This document shows positions 7,468 through 14,043 of a stretch of DNA of 37,757 bases, piece after piece. Each line of letters opens with the position of its first letter. Positions within the stretch are counted from its first letter, which is position 1. The DNA comes from Gaiellales bacterium (lineage in GTDB: Bacteria > Actinomycetota > Thermoleophilia > BMS3ABIN01). Under the pieces are notes generated by a model. That model did no database searches, was not told where the DNA came from, and was given only the letters and a program-made list of their open reading frames with translations. Position numbers and translations under genes: made by a program. Where the stretch lies: assembly GCA_003599855.1 (NCBI GenBank), contig QZKG01000034.1, positions 1 through 37,757 of the forward strand, written 5' to 3'.

Positions 7468-7516
7468 CGTTCCCTGACAGCCTGCGGCCCCCGGGACGCG
7501 GGGAGGAAGGACGACC

Positions 7517-7885
7517 ATGACAGTCCGGGCAACCAGGAGCTTGGCGCTCGCGGCCGCCATCATCGTGGCGGCTGCGCTGGCGGCTTGCGGCGGGGAGAAG
7601 GAAGAAGCCACCGGCCCCGTGGCTACCGGCGGCGCCGCCCAGGTGGAGATGAAGGATATCAGTTACGCCCCGGAGGACGTCACGGTCAAGGCAGGACAGA
7701 AAGTGCTCTGGGTCAACAATGACCCGGTGGGCCACACCGTGACCGATGAGAGCGGCCGGTTCGACTCGGGCGTCATCGGCGGCGGCGGTGAGACCTTCGA
7801 GCAGGTCTACGACGAACCGGGGACATATGCCTACCACTGCACGATCCACCCGACGATGAAGGGAACGGTCATCGTCGAGGAGTGA
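7517..7885 (+). CDS. Cupredoxin (plastocyanin-like) lipoprotein
   Basis: 122 residues. The signal peptide ends in the lipobox LAAC (C24), giving a membrane-tethered extracytoplasmic protein. A type-1 copper domain occupies about 42-120 with all four ligands: H73 (VGHTVT), C108 and H111 (YHCTIHP) and axial M114. The C-x2-H-x2-M spacing is that of short-loop plastocyanin/pseudoazurin relatives. It should be a one-electron carrier on the outer face of the membrane. GGGAGGAAGG precedes ATG 7517. A strong terminator follows. No oxidase or reductase partner is encoded beside it. Confidence 0.93.
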   Translation: MTVRATRSLALAAAIIVAAALAACGGEKEEATGPVATGGAAQVEMKDISYAPEDVTVKAGQKVLWVNNDPVGHTVTDESGRFDSGVIGGGGETFEQVYDEPGTYAYHCTIHPTMKGTVIVEE

Positions 7886-7924
7886 AGTGCGGGCGAGGCC
7901 CGCGCAGAATCACAGGCATTACCG

Positions 7925-7956
7925 GAGAACGCGCCCAGGGGCGCGTTCTCTTTTTT
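7925..7956 (+). terminator. Intrinsic terminator after the cupredoxin gene
   Basis: GAGAACGCGCC (7925-7935) and GGCGCGTTCTC (7940-7950) form a perfect 11-bp stem with loop CAGG, followed by six T. It ends the ferredoxin-cupredoxin unit and separates it from the reductase gene. Confidence 0.93.
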
Positions 7957-7994
7957 ATGGCGGCGGCTGCCCCCGTGGGCCAGCCGCGGTCAAG

Positions 7995-8022
7995 TTACTG
8001 CCTGGGCGGCCGAGGGTAGGAT
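7995..8022 (+). promoter_or_regulatory. Possible promoter of the glutaredoxin-reductase gene
   Basis: TTACTG at 7995-8000, 16 bp, then TAGGAT at 8017-8022, 31 bp before the start codon and just after the preceding terminator. The -35 is a weak match, so this is tentative. Confidence 0.35.
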
Positions 8023-8053
8023 GTACTGGACGGACCGCCGCACCGGGAGGACC

Positions 8054-9250
8054 ATGAAGCCCGAGATAACCATATACACGATGCCCACCTGACCCCACTG
8101 CATCCGGTTGAAGGCCCACCTCCGTGAGAGGGGGATAGATTTCAACACGGTGGACGTGGCAGACGACACCGGGGCGCTGGCCGAGATGAAGGAGCTCACG
8201 GGCAAGAGCTATGTGCCCCAGATCTTCGTCGGCGGTGAATATATCGGCGGCTACGACGAGTTCACCCTCTATGAGGCGCGGGGCGAGCTGGACAGGGCGC
8301 TGGGGATCGAAGCTGCCGACCGGGACGGCAGCGTCATCCACGACCTGATCATCGTGGGTGGCGGCCCCGCCGGCCTCACTGCGGCCGTCTATGCGGCCCG
8401 CAAGAACATGGACACGCTGCTGATCGCCGAGATGCTGGGCGGCCAGCCCATGGAGACGGCCGAGGTGGAGAATTACATGGGCTACCAGTTCGTCACGGGT
8501 CCTGAGCTGATGGAGCGTTTCGAGGAACAGACACGCAGGTACCGGATCGGCATCCGGGAAGGCGAGCAGGTCACCCGGGTGGAGATGGAGGGCAAGATCA
8601 AGCTGGTCGTGACGGCCGCGGGTGAGCGTTACCGGGCGCGGACCCTCATCATCGCCACCGGCAAGCGCGCGAAGTTCCTGGGGGTGCCCGGCGAGCGAGA
8701 GTACGCCGGCCGGGGCGTCAGCTACTGCGCCACCTGTGACGGCCCGCTGTTCCAGGGGCAGCCGGTGATGGTGGCCGGCGGCGGCAACTCCGGCCTGCAG
8801 GCCGCCCTCGAACTGGCGCCGACCTGTCCCGCCGTGCACCTGGTGTCGCTCACCGACCTCACCGGGGACGAGATCCTCCGGGACAAGGTGCTGGCAGACG
8901 GGCGCATCACCAGGCATATCCGCTGGAAGCCGGTGGAGATCCGCGGGAACAGCGGCGTGGAATCGGTGGTCATAGAGGCGGTGCAGGACGGCGGCGAGCG
9001 CCGGGAGATCGAGGTCAGGGCCATCTTCGTGGAGGTGGGCATGAGCCCCAACTCAGGCTGCGTGGTCGACCTGCTGGACCTGAACGCCGCCGGCGAGATA
9101 ATCATCGACCAGGAGGGGCGCACCGGCCTGCCGGGGGTGTTCGCCGCGGGGGACGTGACCCAGGTGCGCGACAAGCAGATCGTGGTCGCTGCCGGCGAGG
9201 GCGCGAAAGCCGCGCTTTCTGCCCACGAGCACCTGCTGAACAGCAAATGA
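8054..9250 (+). CDS. Selenocysteine-containing glutaredoxin fused to AhpF/thioredoxin-reductase-like flavoprotein
   Basis: 398 residues if the in-frame TGA at 8090-8092 is read as selenocysteine. ATG 8054 has GGGAGG at 8045-8050, while no start downstream of the TGA has a ribosome site. The reading is MKPEITIYTMPT-U13-PHC16, where glutaredoxins have C-P-x-C, so the TGA falls exactly on the catalytic cysteine. The glutaredoxin domain (1 to about 85) continues with YVPQIFVGGEYIGG. The flavoprotein part has the FAD motif GGGPAG (102-107), the redox pair CATC (C225, C228) and GGGNSG (242-247). The second nucleotide-binding segment lacks the HRR of NADPH-specific thioredoxin reductases and resembles AhpF, suggesting NADH. 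Predicted role: electrons flow from NAD(P)H through FAD and C225/C228 to the selenol glutaredoxin centre for thiol reduction. Adenine deaminase follows after 39 bp. Alternatives are a sequencing error or a decaying gene. Confidence 0.85.
8093..8133 (+). promoter_or_regulatory. Possible bacterial SECIS-type hairpin following the in-frame TGA
   Basis: Directly after the TGA, CCCCACT (8093-8099) pairs with AGAGGGG (8127-8133) with one A-A mismatch. Then CA/TG, CGG/CCG and AGG/CCT continue the stem towards a CCCA loop. Position and size fit bacterial selenocysteine insertion elements, which lie in the coding sequence just 3' of the UGA. I folded it by eye and cannot judge its stability against other folds. 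Confidence 0.4.
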
Positions 9251-9289
9251 CAGGACGGTGGTCCGCACCGGGCAGAAAGGGAGGCGCTG

Positions 9290-11017
9290 TTGGGGCTTGA
9301 GGAACTGATCGCTGTGGGCAGGGGCGACGCCCCCGCCGACCTGGTTATCACAAATGCCACCGTGGTCGATGTGCTCGCCGGCCGCCTGGCTGTCACCGAC
9401 GTGGCCGTGCACCAGGGGCGGGTCGCCGGGTTCGGCTCTTACGAGGGGCGGGAGGTCATGGACCTGGAAGGCCGCTACCTCGCCCCCGGCTTCATCGATG
9501 CCCACCTGCACATCGAGAGCACCATGCTGACGCTGCCGGAGTTCGCCCGGGTGGTGGCGCCGCGGGGGACCACCGCAGTGGTCTGCGACCCCCATGAGAT
9601 CGCCAACGTCCTGGGGATAGAGGGCATCAACTACATGCTGCGCGCCAGCGCCGGCCTGCCGGTCACGGTGTACGTGATGCTGCCTTCCTGCGTGCCGGCC
9701 ACCGCCATGGAGACTTCGGGGGCAGAGCTGAGCAGCAGCGACCTGGCGCTGATGCTGGGCCAGGACAGGGTGCTGGGCATCGCCGAGATGATGAACTACC
9801 CGGGGGTGATCGCCGGCGACAGCGAGACGCTGGCGAAGATACGCATCGCCGAATGGCGCCGCGTGGACGGGCACGCTCCCGGCCTCACGGGCAAGGACCT
9901 CTGCGCCTACATCTCGGCCGGCATCCATTCCGACCACGAGTGCGTCACTGCCGCCGAAGCTGGCGAGAAGCTGGAGCTGGGTATGTACATCATGGTCCGC
10001 GAGGGTTCGACGGCCAGGAACCTGGAAGAGCTGGTCAAGGTCATCACTCCCGACAACTCACGCCGGTTCATGCACTGCAGCGACGACAGGCACCCGGGCG
10101 ACCTGCTGGCCGAGGGCCACATCGACCACAACATCCGCCGGGCGATAGCGGCGGGGGTCGACCCCATGACCGCCTACCAGATGGCCACCATCAACACCGC
10201 CGCGTACTTTGGTCTCCGGGACGCCGGCGCCATCGCCCCCGGGCGGCGCGCCGATTTCGCCGTCCTCGACGACCTCGAGGCCGTCACCGTCTCCCGGGTG
10301 TTCAAGGGCGGCCAGGTGGTGGCTGAAAACGGCCGCGCCCTGGCTTTCACGGCTGAGCTGCCCGGCCGCGTGGTGCGCAGCACGGTCAACATCAGGGATG
10401 CCGGCCCCGACCGGCTCCGGGTGGCCGCGGGCGAGGGGCCGATGCGCGTGATCGGCATCATCCCCGACCAGATCGTGACAAGCAGCCTGTTTCTCGAGCC
10501 CCGGGTGGAAGCAGGCCTGGCCGTCGCCGACACCGGGCGCGACATCCTCAAGCTCGCCGTCTTCGAGCGTCATCTGGCATCCGGCAACGTCGGCATCGGC
10601 TTCGTCCAGGGCCTGGGCTTCAGGCAGGGGGCCATCGCCACCTCGGTGGCCCACGATTCCCACAACGTCATCGTGGCCGGCGCCGGCGACGCCGACATGA
10701 GCCGGGCCGTGGAGGAGATCGTGGCCATGCAGGGCGGCGCCGCGGTGGTGGCCGGCGGTAAGGTGCTGGCCGCGCTCGAGTTGCCCGTGGCCGGCCTCAT
10801 GTCCGACCAGCCTGCCGAAGCAGTGGCCGCCGGTTCGGCGGCGGTGATCGCCGCAGCCGCGGACCTGGGCTGCGCCCTGCATGACCCGCTCCTGGCTCTC
10901 TCCTTCCTGGCGCTTTCGGTTATCCCCGAACTGAAACTCACCGACATGGGGCTGGTGGACGTGGGCCGGTTCCAGCTGGTCGGGCTGTTCGGCGATCAGG
11001 CTCATCCGGCACGCTGA
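9290..11017 (+). CDS. ade: Adenine deaminase (EC 3.5.4.2)
   Basis: 575 residues, start TTG 9290 with GGGAGG 6 nt upstream. This is the amidohydrolase-superfamily adenine deaminase (Ade/AdeC type), not the eukaryote-like adenosine deaminase homologue. The metal-site strand-1 motif is DAHLHIES (H72, H74). Further hallmarks are CDPHEIANVLG, MLPSCVPAT, GIAEMMNYPGV, GHAPGLTG, SAGIHSDHE and CSDDRHP. The C-terminal half holds the family's second domain (GNVGIGFVQGLG, SVAHDSHNVIVAG). Length matches the family. The enzyme converts adenine to hypoxanthine and ammonia in purine salvage and uses Mn or Fe. It lies 39 bp after the glutaredoxin-reductase gene, so the two may be cotranscribed without an obvious functional link. 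Confidence 0.96.
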   Translation: MGLEELIAVGRGDAPADLVITNATVVDVLAGRLAVTDVAVHQGRVAGFGSYEGREVMDLEGRYLAPGFIDAHLHIESTMLTLPEFARVVAPRGTTAVVCDPHEIANVLGIEGINYMLRASAGLPVTVYVMLPSCVPATAMETSGAELSSSDLALMLGQDRVLGIAEMMNYPGVIAGDSETLAKIRIAEWRRVDGHAPGLTGKDLCAYISAGIHSDHECVTAAEAGEKLELGMYIMVREGSTARNLEELVKVITPDNSRRFMHCSDDRHPGDLLAEGHIDHNIRRAIAAGVDPMTAYQMATINTAAYFGLRDAGAIAPGRRADFAVLDDLEAVTVSRVFKGGQVVAENGRALAFTAELPGRVVRSTVNIRDAGPDRLRVAAGEGPMRVIGIIPDQIVTSSLFLEPRVEAGLAVADTGRDILKLAVFERHLASGNVGIGFVQGLGFRQGAIATSVAHDSHNVIVAGAGDADMSRAVEEIVAMQGGAAVVAGGKVLAALELPVAGLMSDQPAEAVAAGSAAVIAAAADLGCALHDPLLALSFLALSVIPELKLTDMGLVDVGRFQLVGLFGDQAHPAR

Positions 11018-11186
11018 GCCCGCAGAGCCGAGGGCCGCCCGCCTGGCATCCGGTTTGCCGGCATCAGCCGACCGTATATACCCGGACTCATATCAAATAT
11101 TAAAAACTAAAGCCCGCGCCCGCAATTGCCGAGAATGGCGATTAATAACACGTCGTTTCATGGTGTTCCAAGCGAAGGAGATTGCA

Positions 11187-11996
11187 ATGGGGGGAGCGCG
11201 GCGTTACTTCAACCTGGCGGGGTATATCCTGCTAACCGCCGCCCTGTTGATGGCGGCGGGCACATCGACAGGCATCGGCGGCGACAAGGTCGGTGAGAAC
11301 GGTTACGAGGTCGGCAGCGCCAGCGCGGCGCCCGCGACCGCCAAGGTCGGCGACATGATCCACCTGGCCGGATCAGGGATGATCCCCGACGAGAGCCTCC
11401 TCTTCTACTTCGGCGTGCAGGTCGACACCATCGTGTACATCGTCGACGTGGGCTACGGCAGCAGCGACTCCGGCGGCAACTGGAGCTTCGACACGCCCGT
11501 GCCGCCCAGCGTCCAGGTGGCGGACATGAACGCGCCTCCGGATGTGGCCATCCCCGCAGCACCCGACCCCGCGGCAGGGGTTGCGCCGGCAGCAACCGCA
11601 CCGGAGCCCGCGGCGGTCAGCCCTGCGGCAGCCACGAGCGCCCCCCAGGGGGTCTCCAGGCTCTTCAGCGGCGGCATGGTGCCCGGCTTCTCGCCCACGG
11701 CGGGACTGGCCGAGGGCGACTGGGTGCCCGTGACCGAAGGAGCATGGCACTACGGCGCTCTTGCCTTCGACGATTACGGGACTTACTACTTCACCAACAC
11801 CAACTTCATCGAGGTCACGGGCGGCACGGTGGACGATTCCGGCAGCAGCCCGGGCTCATCCAGTCCCTACACCTCATCCTACGGGTCCACCAGCGGTGAC
11901 ATACTGCCCGAGACGGGCTGGCCGGCGGCAGTCGTGGCCCTGTGCGGCTTGATCTGCATCGCGGCGGGCTTCCTGCTCAACCGCAGGGAAAGCTGA
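11187..11996 (+). CDS. LPETG-anchored surface protein, unknown function
   Basis: 269 residues from ATG 11187, which has AAGGAG 7 nt upstream; the longer frame from 11055 covers an A+T-rich leader. An N-terminal signal segment (about 8-24) is followed by an exposed domain with GDMIHLAGSGMIPDESLLFY and SSDSGGNWSFDTP, then an Ala/Pro-rich linker (about 110-155), a second small region, and a Ser/Gly-rich spacer. The C-terminus is a textbook sortase signal: LPETG at 240-244, a hydrophobic stretch, and the basic tail NRRES. It should be covalently attached to peptidoglycan, which supports a Gram-positive envelope. The exposed part has no domain I recognise. No sortase gene is in the window. It stands alone between adenine deaminase and the B12 riboswitch. 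Confidence 0.82.
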   Translation: MGGARRYFNLAGYILLTAALLMAAGTSTGIGGDKVGENGYEVGSASAAPATAKVGDMIHLAGSGMIPDESLLFYFGVQVDTIVYIVDVGYGSSDSGGNWSFDTPVPPSVQVADMNAPPDVAIPAAPDPAAGVAPAATAPEPAAVSPAAATSAPQGVSRLFSGGMVPGFSPTAGLAEGDWVPVTEGAWHYGALAFDDYGTYYFTNTNFIEVTGGTVDDSGSSPGSSSPYTSSYGSTSGDILPETGWPAAVVALCGLICIAAGFLLNRRES

Positions 11997-12020
11997 CTAT
12001 TTTGCCACTGCTATTCCCGG

Positions 12021-12049
12021 TTGAATTCATCGCCGGGCGGTTATATAGT
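12021..12049 (+). promoter_or_regulatory. Probable promoter of the riboswitch-bzaF unit
   Basis: TTGAAT at 12021-12026, a 17-bp spacer and TATAGT at 12044-12049, placing the start of transcription near 12056, immediately before the riboswitch aptamer. The -10 is identical to the one proposed for the nuo operon. Confidence 0.65.
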
Positions 12050-12063
12050 CCCGCGTGGAAACA

Positions 12064-12223
12064 GAATATGGCTGGGTGCCCGTAAGGGAGAATAGGGAAG
12101 CCGGTGCGAGACCGGCGCGGGCCCGCCGCTGTAACCGGGGTTTTCCTTCCCCATGCCACTGGGCCGCGGTCCGGGAAGGCGGGAGGGAAGCGCGTGACCC
12201 GGGAGCCAGAAGACCTGCCCAGC
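12064..12223 (+). ncRNA. Cobalamin (adenosylcobalamin-type) riboswitch aptamer
   Basis: The conserved landmarks occur in order: GGGTGCC then GGGAATAGGGAAGCCGGTG (B12 riboswitch 5' core), GAGACCGGCGCGGGCCCGC with CGCTGTAACC (the CCCGCxxCTGTAA element), GCCACTGGG, and AGCCAGAAGACCTGCC (the B12 box, 12205-12220). This combination is specific to cobalamin riboswitches. It is followed by an intrinsic terminator and then the ThiC-like gene, so high cobalamin should stop transcription. Edges are approximate. Confidence 0.93.
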
Positions 12224-12276
12224 CTCCATAGAAAAGCCGCTCTTCGGGAAGCAAGAGGATGGCAGGATGCCAGATG

Positions 12277-12307
12277 CCCTTGAGCCTCACGGCTTCAAGG
12301 GTTTTTT
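12277..12307 (+). terminator. Riboswitch-controlled intrinsic terminator
   Basis: CCCTTGA+GCC pairs with GGC+TCAAGGG (one bulged T) around the loop TCAC, followed by six T at 12302-12307. It sits about 55 nt after the B12 box and 38 nt before the start codon. The expected mode is transcription attenuation: terminated when cobalamin is bound. Confidence 0.9.
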
Positions 12308-12345
12308 GCTGTTCAAGGGGGCGGCCCTGAGATGACGGAGGCGTC

Positions 12346-13617
12346 ATGAAGACAGAACTGGAAAAGGCACTGGAGGGCAAGACAACCGGACGGGTCAGGC
12401 AGTTAGCCGAGAGCGAGGGCGTCCCGGCGGAGCAGCTCAGGCAGGCGGTCGCGGACGGCGGCGCCGTGGTTGTCTCCGGCCGTGGCCGCGGCGGCGCGGT
12501 GGGCATCGGCCGGGGCTTGAGGACCAAAGTCAACGCCAGCATCGGCACTTCTTCAGCCATCATCGACCTGGGCATGGAGCTGGAGAAGGCGCGCGTCGCC
12601 CGGGACTCGGGCGCCGACACCCTGATGGAGCTCAGCACCGCCGGCGACCTCGACCACATCCGCCGCTCGGTGCTTTCCGAGGTGGGGCTGCCGGTGGGCA
12701 GCGTGCCGCTCTACCAGGCCAGCGCCGAGGCCGCCGCCGGGCACGGCTCCCCCTACGCCATGGACGACGACCTCCTCTTCGAGGTGATCGAGCGCCAGGC
12801 CCGGGACGGCATCGGTTTCATGGCGATCCACTGCGGCATCAACCGCCGGACCGTGCAGGTGCTCAGGGACCAGGGCGGCCGGGAGGGCGGCGTGGTCAGC
12901 CGCGGGGGCGCCTTCATGATGGGCTGGATGGGGCAGAGCGGGCGCGAGAACCCGCTCTACGAGCAGTTCGACCGCCTGGTGGAGATCCTGCGCGAGTCGG
13001 ACGTGGTCCTGAGCCTGGGCAACGGCATGCGCGCCGGCGCCATCGCCGACTCCACCGACAAGGCCCAGATCCAGGAGCTCATCATCAACGCGGAGCTGGC
13101 CGACCGGGCGCGCCGGGCGGGCGTCCAGGCGATGCTCGAAGGCCCCGGGCACATCCCCATCGACGAGATCGAGGCCAACGTCATCCTGCAGAAGCGCTTA
13201 AGCGGCGGCAAGCCCTTCTACATGCTGGGGCCCATCACCACCGACATCGCCCCCGGCTACGACCACATAACCGCGGCCATCGGCTCCGCCTGGGCCGCCG
13301 GCTACGGCACCGACTTCATCTGCTACGTCACCCCCTCGGAGCACCTGGGGCTGCCCTACCCCGGCGACGTGCGGGAGGGCGTGATGGCGGCGCGCATCGC
13401 CGCCCACGTGGGCGACATGGTCAAGCTGGGGAAGCGCTCCCGCGACCTGGAGATGGGCAACGCCCGCCGCGGGCTCGACTGGGAGCGGCAGTACGCCCTG
13501 GCGCTGGACCCGGCGCGGGCGCGGGCCATCCGCGGCGAGCGGCCCGGCAGCGGCCAGGAGGAGTGCAGCATGTGCGGCGAGCAGTGCGCCCTCAAGGTGG
13601 CGCGGGAGTGCGTCTGA
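12346..13617 (+). CDS. bzaF: ThiC-family radical SAM enzyme, probably 5-hydroxybenzimidazole synthase BzaF
   Basis: 423 residues, ATG 12346 with GGAGG upstream. The whole protein is ThiC-like: IGTSS, GINRRTVQVL, VSRGGAFMMGWM, ENPLYEQFD, EGPGHIPIDEI, FYMLGPITTDIAPGYDHI, CYVTPSEHLGLP. The C-terminal radical SAM cluster motif is CSMCGEQC (C407, C410, C414). Two things point to the BzaF branch rather than thiamine ThiC. The gene is under a cobalamin riboswitch, not a TPP riboswitch. And residues 226-231 read NGMRAG where ThiC, as I recall it, has DGLRPG. BzaF converts aminoimidazole ribotide to 5-hydroxybenzimidazole, the precursor of the cobamide lower ligand made without oxygen. No other bza, cob or thi gene is adjacent, so the later O- and C-methylation steps may be absent or elsewhere. 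Residual doubt: a ThiC that has acquired B12 control. Confidence 0.85.
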   Translation: MKTELEKALEGKTTGRVRQLAESEGVPAEQLRQAVADGGAVVVSGRGRGGAVGIGRGLRTKVNASIGTSSAIIDLGMELEKARVARDSGADTLMELSTAGDLDHIRRSVLSEVGLPVGSVPLYQASAEAAAGHGSPYAMDDDLLFEVIERQARDGIGFMAIHCGINRRTVQVLRDQGGREGGVVSRGGAFMMGWMGQSGRENPLYEQFDRLVEILRESDVVLSLGNGMRAGAIADSTDKAQIQELIINAELADRARRAGVQAMLEGPGHIPIDEIEANVILQKRLSGGKPFYMLGPITTDIAPGYDHITAAIGSAWAAGYGTDFICYVTPSEHLGLPYPGDVREGVMAARIAAHVGDMVKLGKRSRDLEMGNARRGLDWERQYALALDPARARAIRGERPGSGQEECSMCGEQCALKVARECV

Positions 13618-13735
13618 ACCGGCAATGCAAGAAATGTGAGCCATCGATGGGGACGTTGCTGTACTAACGGTACTTATCCAGGACTGCCGTGGGCCGGCAG
13701 CAGCGCCCGTGGGTGAGGGCGGACCATAATAATAG

Positions 13736-13811
13736 TGGTGGCGAGGCCCGGAATTGAACCGGGGACGCCAGGATTTTCAGTCCTGCGCTCTACCAACTGA
13801 GCTACCTCGCC
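13736..13811 (-). tRNA. tRNA-Phe (anticodon GAA), CCA encoded
   Basis: On the minus strand the acceptor GGCGAGG pairs with CCTCGCC. The D arm reads AGCTCAGTTGGTAGAGC. The anticodon stem CAGGA/TCCTG holds CTGAAAA with anticodon GAA. The T arm carries GGTTCAATTCC. Discriminator A and an encoded CCA follow (complement of 13736-13739). Confidence 0.96.
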
Positions 13812-13835
13812 GAGAGGTGTTCCGACGCGAACATC

Positions 13836-13853
13836 CAATATTCTACAATATTG
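13836..13853. repeat. Short perfect inverted repeat in the tRNA-Phe / diguanylate cyclase gap
   Basis: CAATATT (13836-13842) and AATATTG (13847-13853) are separated by CTAC. It lies in an A+T-rich patch upstream of tRNA-Phe and could be part of its promoter or an operator. No further support. Confidence 0.35.
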
Positions 13854-14043
13854 CGCCCGGCTGCGCGCAGCTTCAGCCATTTGCCGCGGTACGCCGCGCT
13901 GCCACAATCCGCGCCGGCCGCCATTCCGGCGTTTTGTCCCGCCGGGCGCAATTGGGTATCATGTGAATTGCAGGAGCTTTATCCACTCGCGCAGGCTTTC
14001 GGCGGGGAGCCACTCGCGCGGCAGGGAGCATGTTTGTGATCTC

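Noticed and set aside
8108..9250. Reductase gene starting at TTG 8108 without the glutaredoxin active site
   Set aside because: No ribosome site precedes it, whereas ATG 8054 has GGGAGG. The 18 codons before it continue the glutaredoxin fold, with TGA on the catalytic position.
12064..12307. TPP riboswitch in front of a ThiC homologue
   Set aside because: The conserved blocks are those of the cobalamin riboswitch (AGCCAGAAGACCTGCC, GCCACTG). The TPP core (CTGAGA ... ACCTGA) is absent.
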